Positions 39,702-50,303 of a stretch of DNA of 64,000 nucleotides are shown piece after piece (the first letter of the stretch is position 1; each line of letters begins with the position of its first letter). The stretch is from Reclinomonas americana ATCC 50394 (lineage: Eukaryota > Jakobida > Jakobea > Jakobida), in contig PS015097.1 in the NCBI GenBank assembly GCA_048213135.1, positions 72,679 through 136,678 of the forward strand, read 5' to 3'. The notes below the pieces were generated by a model that was not told the origin of the DNA, ran no database searches, and saw nothing but the letters and a program-made list of their open reading frames with translations. The translations under genes were made by a program, and so were the position numbers.

Positions 39702-41349
39702 ATGGAAGCGTTGCCACTGACGCTTCTTGTCAAGAACTTTCCAGTGGACATTGAAGATGCACAAGTGGGTGTCGTCCTTCAGCGCATTCTCGTTGGCATC
39801 GCATGCCGCATCGAGCCAAAGAAGAAGCGCCTCGGAAGAACGGTGTTGTATGCAATGCACACACGCATGCACTTGCATTCTCTCGCTCACACACACACTT
39901 TGCGTACAGACACGATGGGTGGAGGTGCACGTCACATCGGAGAGTGACCTGATTCGTGCGCGTGCGGCCTTGCAGTTGTCGTCGGCAGTGGTTTCATCGT
40001 TGGTGCTGCGTGGACCTGTCAAGCTGCGAGTGGAACGCAAGGGACAGCCACTGCCACCCGCACCTCCTCCTCCTCCTCCTCCTCCTCCTCCTCCTCCACC
40101 TCCTGCTGCTGCATCATCGCAGTCATCGTCGTTTGTCAGGGCACCAGGCATGGACGCGCTTGCAGCACAACTCGGGTTTGTGTCTTACTCTCTCTCCACC
40201 CCGCCACGTTGTCAAGCTCACAGTTGTCGTCGACTGCAGGTTCACGCAGCCACCGCCACCACTGTTGGAGTACAAGTACCCGCCACCGTGCGAGGTGACA
40301 CTGCGGAACATTGGTCGTGCGCTGGCCGCCGTGCCGCGTTTCTACAATCAGGTGTTGCACCTGATGAACCACATGAACCTGCCGGTGCCGTTCCCTCCGG
40401 CGCAGTTCCCGGGCCACGGCGATGTGAATGTGGAGGTGGAGTACGGGGAGGACGATCGACCGCGACGACAAGTGGCAGGGAAGCGACTGAGGAGTCGAAA
40501 AACTGAGATGGAGGAGGAAGAGGACGTGGCGGAAGAGGTAGAAGAAGAAGAAGAGGAGGAGGAGGAGGAGATTAGCGACGAGGAGGAGCGACAAAAGCTG
40601 CGCTCGTTGCGAGTCCAGGTGGCCGCACGGCGCCGGGAACTCAAGCGGCCGCGCATCGAGTCGACCACCAGTTCCGCAGCGGCAGCTGTGCCGGCGGTCC
40701 CTGGTATTCGCATTGCGCTGGGCGGTAGCAGTAGTGGTGGTGGCGCGCGCAAGTCGGCGGCCGATGAGCGGCAAGCGGCGCTGATTGCGGAGCCAACAGC
40801 GGTGCCGCCGCTGCGTCCTGAACCCGGCTTTGTGTACAACCCGGTGGCGGTGTCGCTGGAGGAGCTGTCGTCGCACCGCGTGGCCACCGAGGTGCTCATG
40901 CAGGACTCACGTTTCGCTGGCTACGCTCCGGGCGAGCCGTCGTGTGTGTTGTACATCAAGAACTTGCATGCCGACGTGGAGGATGCAGATCTGCGCTTCA
41001 TCTTTTCGCGATACTTTGCCTCGCAAGCCGATGCTGATCGGTACGAGAGCGGGGCTGGCAGGCAATGTCTCGAGCAGGGTGGCATCTCATTTTTCGCCCT
41101 CTCCTGCAGCTTGTTGCAAGTCAAGAACATGAAGCAAGGCCGCATGCGTGGTCAGGCCTTTGTCACGTTCCCCGACGAGCGAGCGGCCAGTGTGGCACTG
41201 CGTGAGACGCACGGCTATGTGCTGAAGAAGCAGGCCATGGTAAGCGTGAAGAGAGGTCTGTGGGAAATGTGTATATGTTGAATCGTGTTGTTGTGGTGCA
41301 GGTCATTGCGTTTGGACGCAATCCCAGCAAGACGGCCGCCGACAAGTGA
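39702..41349 (+). CDS. RNPC3: RNPC3 / U11-U12 65K protein of the minor spliceosome
   Basis: The N-terminal RRM starts at MEALPLTLLVKNFPVDIED (39702) and continues KKKRLGRT|TRWVEVHVTSESDLI. A poly-Pro run (14 Pro) follows. Next comes the diagnostic helix IGRALAAVPRFYNQVLHLMN then HMNLPVPFPP, nearly identical to the conserved 'SVPKFYTQVLHLMNKMNLP' of U11/U12-65K, which contacts the U11-59K protein. After an acidic run (EEEEEEEEEIS) and a basic segment, the C-terminal RRM reads FAGYAPGEPSCVLYIKNLHA, DLRFIFSRYF, MKQGRMRGQAFVTFPDERAA and THGYVLKKQAMVIAFGR. This is the RRM that binds the 3' stem-loops of U12 and U6atac snRNA. The stop is at 41347-41349 after SKTAADK. Its presence implies a working minor (U12-type) spliceosome. 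The start could lie in an upstream exon. Confidence 0.9.
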
Positions 41350-41584
41350 TGATGGAGGACACATCTCGCTCCCCTGGCAGTCGACAATCCACGGTCGAAG
41401 TACACGGCTTCGACAACACAACGGGAAACACGCGACCGATCAATGCAGTCGCACACAAGTGATCGGCTCCCAGCAAACCAATCAGCCCCCGGCGGCGACG
41501 AATGAACAACTCGTTTCTTTTTGGTCTTATTTCTTCTCGGGGCGAGCCCTTCCATCACTCCCACAACCGTTCCCAAAGACCAGA

Positions 41585-43043
41585 TTAAATGCGGCCCGAC
41601 AGCTGGCCGGCCAGTTCGGCAATCTGTGCCAGCTTCTTGGCCTTTTCGATTGGGTTGTCGTCCGGAGCGTTCGGGTTCTCGAGTTGTGTCAGCTTGTGGT
41701 GCTGTGGTGGCGGGGGGAGTCGAGAGGTGAGGTGGAGCGGCGAAGGAAGAAGCGCAGCAATGGTGGACATTGAACTCACCTTGCGGACCTTGATCCACAC
41801 AATGATTCCGTGAATCAACAACGACACGTTCTTGGCAAAGTTCAACAGGTACAACACGCCCATGAACGGGTAGCCCCAGATGAAGAACTGGATAGCACCG
41901 ACAATGCCTCTGCACCATGATTGTCGATGAAGCGATGAGTGCGCGCGTGCGTGCGAGCGAGATATCGGTGACACCAATGACGCAACGCGGATCCACTCTG
42001 CGCCACACCGATGCAGATAAACACCATGAAACCGAGCTGAATGCCAAAGCTAATGCCAAAGTAGCCGTACTTCCAGCTGCGCTTCTTTCTGCACGCACGA
42101 GAGACAACACACGGTGAGGCACACGGCACGAGGGAACAGTGGAGCAGGCACGGCCATTGTGCGAACCGGACTGCCGTCTTGTACAGTTGGTGGTAGCAGA
42201 CAAACCACAGCGCCATCGGGTCGAACACGGCGTACGCAAACGACAAGCCAAACTGTCACCACCCGAGGTAAGCATCGCCGACCAAAAAAAGCACAGTCAC
42301 ACAACGACGACGACCAACGAAACTCGCTCGGCGCCGCCCTCCGTGTCGGTCGCCAGCCAGCCAATCAAGATGATCAACACGTCAATCCACAACACGAAAA
42401 ATGTGACTGCGGCATCGTCGATGTCATCATCATCATCATTGTCGTCGCACGCGTGCATACGACAGAACCCATCATCACTCACCAACCCAGTTGATGTAGG
42501 CCCACTTGAGAATGTTCTTCTTGCGATCGGTGGGCACCCACTTTTGAATGTCGTGCACAATGATCGGGCACCATCTGCGCGCGCGCCAATGAGCACCGAA
42601 AGCGAGTCAGCAAAGACGCGCAATTGAGTACGCAACACTGGCCAGTTGGGCTTTGGTGGCGCCAACTTCTCCGCCTTATCGTTGACCACAGCCTCCTTGG
42701 CCGCCAACTCCGCCTCGCGTCTCGCCAGCGCCTCAGCCTGCGCACGCAGCTGCTCAGGAGTCATGTGCGACAGCGATGCCGACGATGCAGCTGTGCACGC
42801 AATGGTGATGAGCAGCGGGCGGAGAGAGGAAGACAACAGACAGAGAGCGTGCGAGTTACCTCCTGTGTTGGAGGGACCAGCGACAGCAGAGGCCATGGGC
42901 AGGGCGATCTCGGCCAGTCGCATGCCTCCACCAATCACATTGATGGCCGTCTGTGCAGAGGGCATCGAACCACGTGCACTCTCTCCACCACCGCCACCGC
43001 CACCACCACCACCAGTGTCTGTGTCGTCAACAAGACGTTGCAT
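41585..43043 (-). CDS. SCAMP (secretory carrier-associated membrane protein)
   Basis: The likely start MQRLVDDTDT (43043) is followed by a Gly run. Next is a coiled helix (MTPEQLRAQAEALARREAEL, AAKEAVVNDKAEKLAPPKPN) as in SCAMP N-termini. Then comes the amphipathic entry CPIIVHDIQKWVPTDRKKN and four membrane segments: about FFVLWIDVLIILIGWLA, LSFAYAVFDPMALWFVCYHQ (family: LWFLIFTPCAFLCWYRP), FGISFGIQLGFMVFICIG and FFIWGYPFMGVLYLLNFAKN. The short tail KAKKLAQIAELAGQLSGRI ends at 41585. SCAMPs recycle between Golgi, endosomes and plasma membrane. No NPF endocytic repeats were seen in the N-terminal exons. The first exon is uncertain: it may lie in the microsatellite-rich region upstream to about 43400. 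Confidence 0.8.
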
Positions 43044-43666
43044 GTGCTCTGCGTGTGTAAGTGTGAATGAGAAAAACAAAAAGAAAAACACAAATGCGAT
43101 CATTTTTGTGCGCGAGTGATGCGCACAGAGAGAAAGCGAGACAAGTGCTATTTTTTGCTTTGATGATGCGCGCTCTCTCACACATACAACATTGAGAGAG
43201 AGAGAGACAGAGAGCGCAGCAGAACACACGAGTGCGACATGTCAACAAGAGAAAAGAGCGCGCGAAAGGACAACACACTACTCGCACGGTCTTCTGCGCT
43301 CTCGTTTCTCTCGACGCACACACACCATATATACCACACAGTGAGAGAGAGACAGAGAGAAGCCGATCTTTACCTCTTCGTGCAACGATCGCCGTAACCC
43401 GTAACCCACAAGCCGCGAAAATCCCTCCCGCGTGTTTTTCCGATCCACCGCCTCTCTCTCACTCAACGCGCACACACACACACGCGCGCTCTCGCCCAGC
43501 ACACACACGCACAGTGACACACACACTCTCTCTGTCTCTGTCTCTCCACACACGATTCGGTTGGATCTGATTTGGAGAAGATGGTGCGTGAAAACATGAG
43601 TGTCTGCACTGTCCGGAGTGCGAGATGACGCTCATTATCACACACATACACACACAGAGTTCTCGC
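43044..43666. other. Microsatellite-rich divergent spacer between SCAMP and gene 12
   Basis: The stretch is about 620 bases of GA, CT, CA and TG runs plus A-rich patches (43065-43110). It holds the 5' regions of two divergent genes. A short ATG-led first exon for gene 12 could lie at 43581 (ATG followed directly by GTGCGT, acceptor CACACAG at about 43656 giving M-SSRMSSG), and a first exon for SCAMP could lie on the other strand. No conserved coding segment is visible. Confidence 0.5.
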
Positions 43667-46600
43667 ATGTCATCGGGCGTGGCTCGTCGACCAGCGACCA
43701 CTGCCACTCCAGCAGCAACAGCAGCAGCAGCAACGACAGTGGCGCGCTCTCCAGCTGCAGCAGCTGCCGCGGCCGCCGCAGCCTCTCGCGCCTCGTCACA
43801 CGCGCGCACAGAGTCCGTCTCGTCCGTGCGCAGCACAGCGTCGTCGACCCACTCAGTCACTCGCTCGCCGCTGTCGTCTCCGCGCGGAGGAGGCACCACC
43901 ACGACGACCACCACCACAACGGCCTCGAAAAAGGTGGTGACGCGACGCAGTGTGCCCGAGGCCGGCAGTCGACTGTCGACGCGATCGACTGGCGCGAAGA
44001 AGGTGGTGTCGCGTGTCGCGGCACCGCCGCCGGCATTGATGGGACCGCCTCCGTCGGTGCCATCGTTGCAGTTGCCGGTGGCGGTGGAGGCGTCTCCTCC
44101 ACCGCCGCCGCCGCCGCCGCCGCCGCCTCCACCAGTCGAGCCTGTGCCTGTGGAGGTGACGTTGGCTGCTGATGAAGGCAGTGCGTCGACCAGCAGCTCG
44201 AAGAAGAAGCTGAAGAAGAAGGTCGTCGTCAAGAAGCTGATGAAGAGGAAGAAGGCGGTGGTGACGACGGGTGCGAGTGCCGTGGTCGAAGGATCGGATC
44301 ACGAGGACGAGGAGCATCGGCAGGCGGATGATGTGGACCAGCAGAGTCACAGTCGGCAGCAGAGCGAGTCGAGCGCGCGTTCGCTGAATCTGTTGCTGCT
44401 GCAGCCGGGCAGTGGTGAGCCGCGCTTGTCGACGCAGCCGTCGGCGTCGTCGCTGTCGGCGTTGTCGATTTCCAGCATGGAGATCTCGGCGCGTACGACG
44501 CCGATTGCGGCGCCGAGCGTCAAGGACGAGGGCAGTGCGGCGGTGCATGGCGAGGAGGAGCACGAGCCGGAGAATGATGCGTCGGCGTACACGGAGGCGG
44601 TGTCGTCGGCGACAGGCACGCGCAAGAAGGTGGTGCGTAAGAAGATTCTCAAGAAGAAGGCCATCAAGAAATCGACGTCGCCCAAGCCGTCGGCCGCCTC
44701 CGATGGCGAGCGTGGTGACGACACCTCGCCGCCCCTCGCCGGTGGCGTGCGTGCGGTCTCCGTGTCACCGACGGTGGCGGTTTCGTCGGGCATCCTGCCC
44801 ACGTCGGCGGCCGCCAGCATCACCAACGAGACGAGTGCCATTAGCAGCCCGTCGTCCTCGGGCGATTCGTCGCGAAGGCAGTCGCCCAAGCGTCGGTGAG
44901 TGGGAGGAGAGATGCGGGGAGAAGGGTTATTTTTTCTGAATCACTCACTGTCATCCACACACAGCTCGGCGAGTCCGGCTCGCCGCAAGCGCGCCAAGAA
45001 GGTGCTGAAGACGGTGCGTCGCACACGCTTGGTTCCGGTGGCTGCCACGGCGGTGGAGGCGGTGCCGGTCATGTCCTCGGCCGAGGCGGCCAGCGTGATG
45101 CCGGCCGACGGCGTCTCGTACATGAAGGACGGCGTGGAGATTGTGTTCCGCGACGGCAAGCGCAAGAAGATTGTGCGCCGTCTGGTGCGCAAAGTCAAGC
45201 CAGCGTCGGAGAAGCCGCCGAAGCGCAAGAAGAAGATGGTGCGCAAGCTGATCACCACACGTGTCGTCACGGTCACGCGCCGTGTGTTGCTGCAGCGACA
45301 GGCGGAGGAGCGCGGCGAGGTGTTTGACGAGGCTGCCGCGAAGGCCGCCGGTATCGACCTCGACGAGCAGGTGACTGTGGCAGCCGACCCGGAGACTGGC
45401 GTGTTGGATCCGGATCAGTCGCCGCGCACCGGCGACGACGACGAGTGGACCGAGGTCAGCTACACGGCCACTGATCAGTCGGAGCACGATGGGGGTGACG
45501 ACGACGACGATGCCGCCAGCCAGTTCAGCGAGCAGTATGTGGCGATTGACATGGAGACGGGCGAGGAGGTTGGCTTGCCGTCGGACATGGTGCACGACGA
45601 CGGCAACTCGGAGCGCCGATGGGAGGTGCGTGGCGCCAATGACTTCCTTTTCCCAACATGGTTGTTAATCCTTGCTTGCAGACGCGCAAGCGATCACCGG
45701 CCGGCGACGACTTTGCCGACATGCAGGGCCAGTTCAGCGAGGACTCGGCCTCTGAGGGCGAAGACGATATGGACGGCCGCCGTCCCAAGCGGCATGCGGT
45801 GGCTGGTACGTGTGTGTGTGTGGTTACATGCGCGGTGATTGTGTTGAACCTCATGCGTTGCACGACAGCCGAGGGCTTGTCGGCAGCGTCGCACAAGATT
45901 CCCCTGGCGATGCACGGAAGCAACCGCGCACCCGCGGAACAGCACAGCCAGCGACACAAGCAGGCGGTGGAGCCGAGCATGTCGCTGCCGCCGCCGACCG
46001 GAAGTGGCGTGTGGTCGATGGATGTGGAGCCGGAGGACGACAGCAACAAGCTGCGGCGGTCGCTGACGGGCTCATTCCGCACCTCGTTGGATTACACTCC
46101 GGACGAGGCTCGCCAAAAACTCGACCGCCACCAGAGGCATCTGGGTCAGGTGTACTCGCTCCACGAGCTGCGACGATGTTGCGTTGCATGAGCTGAACAT
46201 TTTCTCTCTCCCTGTTGCTCACACACACACTTTCACTTCCAGTGCGCCGTGTGGCCGACGGTGGTGAAGCGGAGGACATTGCCATCCCGCTGCATGAGTT
46301 CACGGACGAGATGTTCCGCAAGCTGCGCGAGAATTACTACAAGACCGTTGGTGCGTTTTTTTGTTGCTGGTGTCAGTGGCAAGCGGAGACCTCACTGATG
46401 ATTTCGGGGACGTGCAGCCGTCTCCAAGCGATTCCCGGACTACATGAGCACCTTCAAGCTCAGCCCGCAGTTCAGGGAGCACGTGGACTCGCACCTGAAG
46501 AAGTTCAGCGTGCACCGCGGACAGATGAACGCTCAGCATGTCGGCATCGATTTTTTGAATCATCACGAAGCGGTGCGTGTGGGAGAGAGAGAGAGAGGGA

Positions 46601-47452
46601 GAGGAGGGCAGCCAGTTCGCGTTGCTGATTTTGTGGCGCATTGCAGGACATTCACGCGGTGGCCCGTGAGCTCGGCGGCTTCCTGTGCGACACGCTCGAG
46701 TACATGGACGAGGCGCGCGAATACGAGATCGCCTCGCACTTGCGCTTGTGTGGCAACAAGCATCGAAGTGCGTCGTTTGAGAATGGACAAGTGTGCATGC
46801 CGTGAAACTCGATACTGACCGCCCCACCCGCAGACTACCTTGACGAGGAGAACCGACGCTTGACTGCCGAGTTCCTGCCGCAGATTACGCTCAACTACTT
46901 AGAGTTGATTCTGCGCTCGTCGATGGACCACTTCCTGATGGCCAACAAGCACCACTTGATCGACGGCCTCGAGTACCGGGCCACTCGCTTCTCCGAGAGT
47001 GCCACGAGACAGATTACGGTTCGCTTGATACTTCGCACACACACAGAAAAGCTTGTTTTCTTACTTCGATCTCGGCACAGTTCTTCATCAACCAGGGCAT
47101 TTCGTGGATCGGCAAGGACACCGTCACCTCGATGCACCCGACCTCGCAGCACTTTGACCTCGACGATCTGCCCATGCGAGCGTTCGACCGCCACATTCAC
47201 ACGCCGCAGCCGAAGGTGCCGGACAACCCACAGCACGAGGGACTCGTGTTCCCGGATCCGACTGCCCCGTGGCGCCGCAAGCTGACGTTCCTGGTCGACA
47301 CTCTGCTCTTGCAGTGGATGCGATTCCTCTGCTTGCTGGCCGAGGAGTCGGCCGTGGAGCAACTCGAGCAGCACCGCCTGTTCAACGACCTGAAGCTGGA
47401 CTGGGAGCGCAACTGGGAGAAGAAGACCCGCGTGCAGGCCAAGGCCGCGTGA
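43667..47452 (+). CDS. Protein of unknown function with repeated basic motifs and a conserved-looking C-terminal helical domain
   Basis: The likely start is MSSGVARRPATTATPAATAA (43667). The first two thirds are low complexity: Ala, Ser, Thr and a 13-Pro run. Set in this are repeated short basic blocks: SKKVVTRRS, AKKVVSRVA, KKKLKKKVVVKKLMKRKK, KKVVRKKILKKKAIKK, RKRAKKVLKTVRRTR, KRKKIVRRLVRKVKP and KRKKKMVRKLITTR. An acidic region follows (GDDDEWTEVSYTATDQSE, GGDDDDDAAS). From about 46240 the exons form a well-ordered helical domain: HEFTDEMFRKLRENYYKTV, SPQFREHVDSHLKKFSVHRG, EADIHAVARELGGFLCDTL, LPQITLNYLELILRSSMDHF, ATRQITFFINQGISWIGKDT, and a charged end RLFNDLKLDWERNWEKKTRV. The stop TGA ends at 47452. 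I know no family for the C-terminal domain. The alternating basic/acidic N-terminus would suit binding to microtubules or nucleic acid (inference). Confidence 0.65.
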
Positions 47453-47635
47453 TAAACTCCCTGGCTTCAATCGCCACCACCACCACCCAAGACAGATGCC
47501 CCCTTCCTCTTTCTTTTTTGCTGCGATTCCTTGTTTGATTTTCCCCTCTCCCCCCTGGTTTTTCTGTCGCTGCTGTTGCGGCGTCGACAAACATAGTGTA
47601 CTGCGTATTCCATCATTACAACAGGATTCAGTGAA

Positions 47636-49959
47636 TTATACATTTTGCTCGCCGTGGCGGTCGGCCGCAGCAGCACTAAAAGCCTTATCGTCGCCGCTCG
47701 GAAGCGGCGGTCTGTGTAATGCGAGGGCGTACGGACTGTACGGTTTCACCAGCGGCGGCGCATCGTCGCCTGCCAACCGGCCTGCACTGCTCTGGCCGCT
47801 GCCACCGAGCAGCAGCTGCGCCGATGGATACGACGTGCTGGTTTCGTCGTCGTCCTCGCCCTCGTCGTCGTCGTCGTCGTCCACAGTAAAAAGTTCCGAA
47901 GCCTACGTACGAACGAGTAATGAGAAGGAGCAAAACATGACGTGTGCGTGTTTGGCAGTGCTGGCAAACCTCGTCGAATCCAATGGCGGCTCGACTCCGC
48001 AGTGCCTTGCGCTTCACACGCGGCCCTGCGGCTGGTTTCTGCACTCGCGGCGCCGTGAGCAGCATCACGATCGTCGAGTCCTCGGTCTCCAGTGCCAGGT
48101 CCATGCACGTTTGTCCCTCTATACACGCACGCACGCACGTGAGTTGGGACCGACGGCAAGCACGACTCTCCAGCACATTCATACACACCCGCATCCACAC
48201 GGTGCAAATCGGCACCGCGTTCGAGCAGCGCCACCACAGTCGAGTAGAGGAGGCGACTGGTGGCCACCATCAACACCGTCTGCTTGGTCACCTGATGCGT
48301 GGCCTCAATGTCGGCACCGTGCTGCACCAGCACCGTCGCCAGCTGCTCGTGTCGTTCGGCGCACGCTAAAAACAGCGGTGAGCCGAGGTCCGGATTCGCG
48401 CCGTGCTGCAGAATGCTCCTGGCCAGCTCCACCAGCGGGTCACTGCGCAGCTGCTGAGTCAGTTCGGAGAAGAGAGGAGAGGAGAAAGAGAGAGAAAGAG
48501 AGAATGAGAGAGAGAGGGCAGTCGCGCAACTGAGCGAGCGGGTCGGCGACGAGATTGGGCGACGTGGCAATCAGAAGCAGTGGGGTGAGGCCGGCAAAGT
48601 TGAAGGCGTCCAAAGAGACGCCGGCTCGCACCAACTCCTCCGCACATGCTACTCGCTGGTGCTTGATGCACCAGTGTAATATGGTGTCGCCCTCGTCGGC
48701 TTCGCCAGCGACATTCGGCCACAGTCCATTCATGTTGGAGTCGGGATGGGCGACGAGAACGGCCACCGAGGCGGGGCAGTCGGCCTCACACGCTAGCGTC
48801 AGTGCCGTCATGCTGCGCTCGGTTTCCACGGCCGCCGGACTGGCAAACTGGTCGAGTAGATAGCGCACCTTGTGCTCGTAGCCGCGCCGTGCCGCGGCAT
48901 GCATCAGCGGCGTGGCACCGCGATTATCCGTCACATTAATCGTGGCACCGTGCTGCAGCAGCGCCTCCACGATATCCACCTCCGGCACCGACGCACACGC
49001 AATGTGCATGGGCGTCACGCCGTCAATGTCGCGCACATGCGGCGAGGCCCCAAACTGCATCAACACACGCGCCGTGGCCGGATCCCCGTACTCGGCGCAC
49101 ACATGCAACGCCGAGCGACCTTCCTCATCGCCGTGATCCAGAATCTGCGCCAACTCAGCCTCACTGAGCAGTCGTATCCTCCGCGTACGCACACGCTGCC
49201 GTTCCTTGGGCACCATGCGCCAGTAGGCCACCAGCAGCGACAACATGTTGCGCAGACACTCCTCCCGCTGTCGTGCACACGCGTAGTGAATCGGTGTGCG
49301 CCCGTGGCGATCCGCGGCCGCCGGATCCGCATAGGCCTCCAGCAGAATACGCACGCACTCTGTGTGTCCGCCGAGGCATGCACAGTGCAGCGCCGTCTCC
49401 CCGTTTCCGTCGGGAGTCATGACAAGCTGAGCTGCCGTCTGAAAGAGAGAGAGAGAGGGAGGGAGGGAGAGAGAGGGTGAGGGTCGGAGCACCGTCGTTA
49501 TCTGATGCCTTCCTCACTCCTAACTCGAACTAACACTCGTTCTCTCTCTTCTCTCGCCCTCTCTCTCTCTCGCTCTCATCTCTCTCGTGTCTCTCTCTCT
49601 CTCTCTCTTCTCCTCCTCTCTCTCTCTCTCTCTCTCTCTCCTCACACACCTCTGGTGGCACCGATCCGAGGAGCGCAATGAGTGCCTGTGAGGCACCCGT
49701 CGACGCTGCTCGTGTCATGGGCGAGCGGTGAGTGGCAGGGTCTTGACACTCGGCAGTGGTGAGCACTTGAGGTGGAGCTTTGGTGGTGATGCGTCGCACA
49801 GAGGCACCATCGTTCAGCCCAACAGCGTGGAAGAGGTCTTCGCGGAAGGCGCTCGCTGTGTGAGAGAGAGAGAAGAGTGAGACACTTACACACACACAAT
49901 GAGGGGGAGAGAGAGTGTGTGTGAGAGTGCGCACGATGAATGGAAGCTCCGCAGCCCAT
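47636..49959 (-). CDS. Ankyrin-repeat protein with putative N-myristoylation/palmitoylation signal
   Basis: Exon 1 (ATG 49959) reads MGCGASIH and splices (GTGCGC...CACACAG) to PSAFREDLFHAVGLNDGAS. Gly2 with Ser6 and Cys3 is the classic dual-acylation start. About nine ankyrin repeats follow: NGETALHCACLGGHTECVRI, GRTPIHYACARQREECLRNM, EGRSALHVCAEYGDPATARV, GVTPMHIACASVPEVDIVEA, GATPLMHAAARRGYEHKVRY, GDTILHWCIKHQRVACAEEL, AGLTPLLLIATSP, GSPLFLACAERHEQLATVLV and KQTVLMVATSRLLYSTVVAL. A charged helical insert (MVPKERQRVRTRRIRLLSEA) sits after repeat two. The C-terminus is disordered with an acidic run (VDDDDDEGEDDDE) and ends ADRHGEQNV at 47636. It likely serves as a membrane-anchored scaffold; the partner is unknown. 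One intron (about 49443-49650) carries long GA and CT tracts. Confidence 0.82.
49443..49650 (-). repeat. (GA)n...(CT)n microsatellite pair inside an ankyrin-gene intron
   Basis: On the plus strand, bases 49443-49485 are GA-rich and bases 49540-49640 are CT-rich. In the minus-strand transcript this puts a long GA run just after the 5' splice site and a CT run just before the 3' splice site. The two are complementary and could pair. The CT part also serves as an extended polypyrimidine tract. Confidence 0.6.
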
Positions 49960-50303
49960 GTGAGTGAGCGTTGGACGGTGTGTGTGCTTGTGTGAGAGCC
50001 GCGATGATATCGATGGGTTACCTGTTGGTTACCTGTCTGTAATTCCCGGCCGGTTACCTTACATCGATTCACTCTTGCACAGGTGAGCGACAAATTGCGG
50101 CTCACTGTGGCTGTGCTGGTTGTTGTGGTGTGGCGTGTAGTGATGCGTGTGAGAGAGTGGGAGAGCGGCAGAGAGCGCGTGTGTGGCGGCAGAGGCGCAT
50201 GTCATGTGCCATGTGCTTGTCCCTGCTCAGCCCTCCTCCCCCCGTGTGTGATTGTTGACTGACTGTCTTTCCTGTGCTGCGTGTTTGCGTGGTGCAGTAA
50301 GGA

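Noticed and set aside
42297-43229. A 310-codon continuous frame on the minus strand as a single SCAMP exon
   Set aside because: It includes GA/CT microsatellite translations and introns. The SCAMP membrane segments require splicing between frames.
43853-44563. A 236-codon Arg-rich frame on the minus strand
   Set aside because: It is the antisense reading of a GC-rich, low-complexity exon (Ala, Pro, Ser, Lys codons) of the plus-strand gene.
49540-49640. CT repeats as a CRISPR or other structured array
   Set aside because: It is a simple dinucleotide repeat with no unique spacers, inside an intron.
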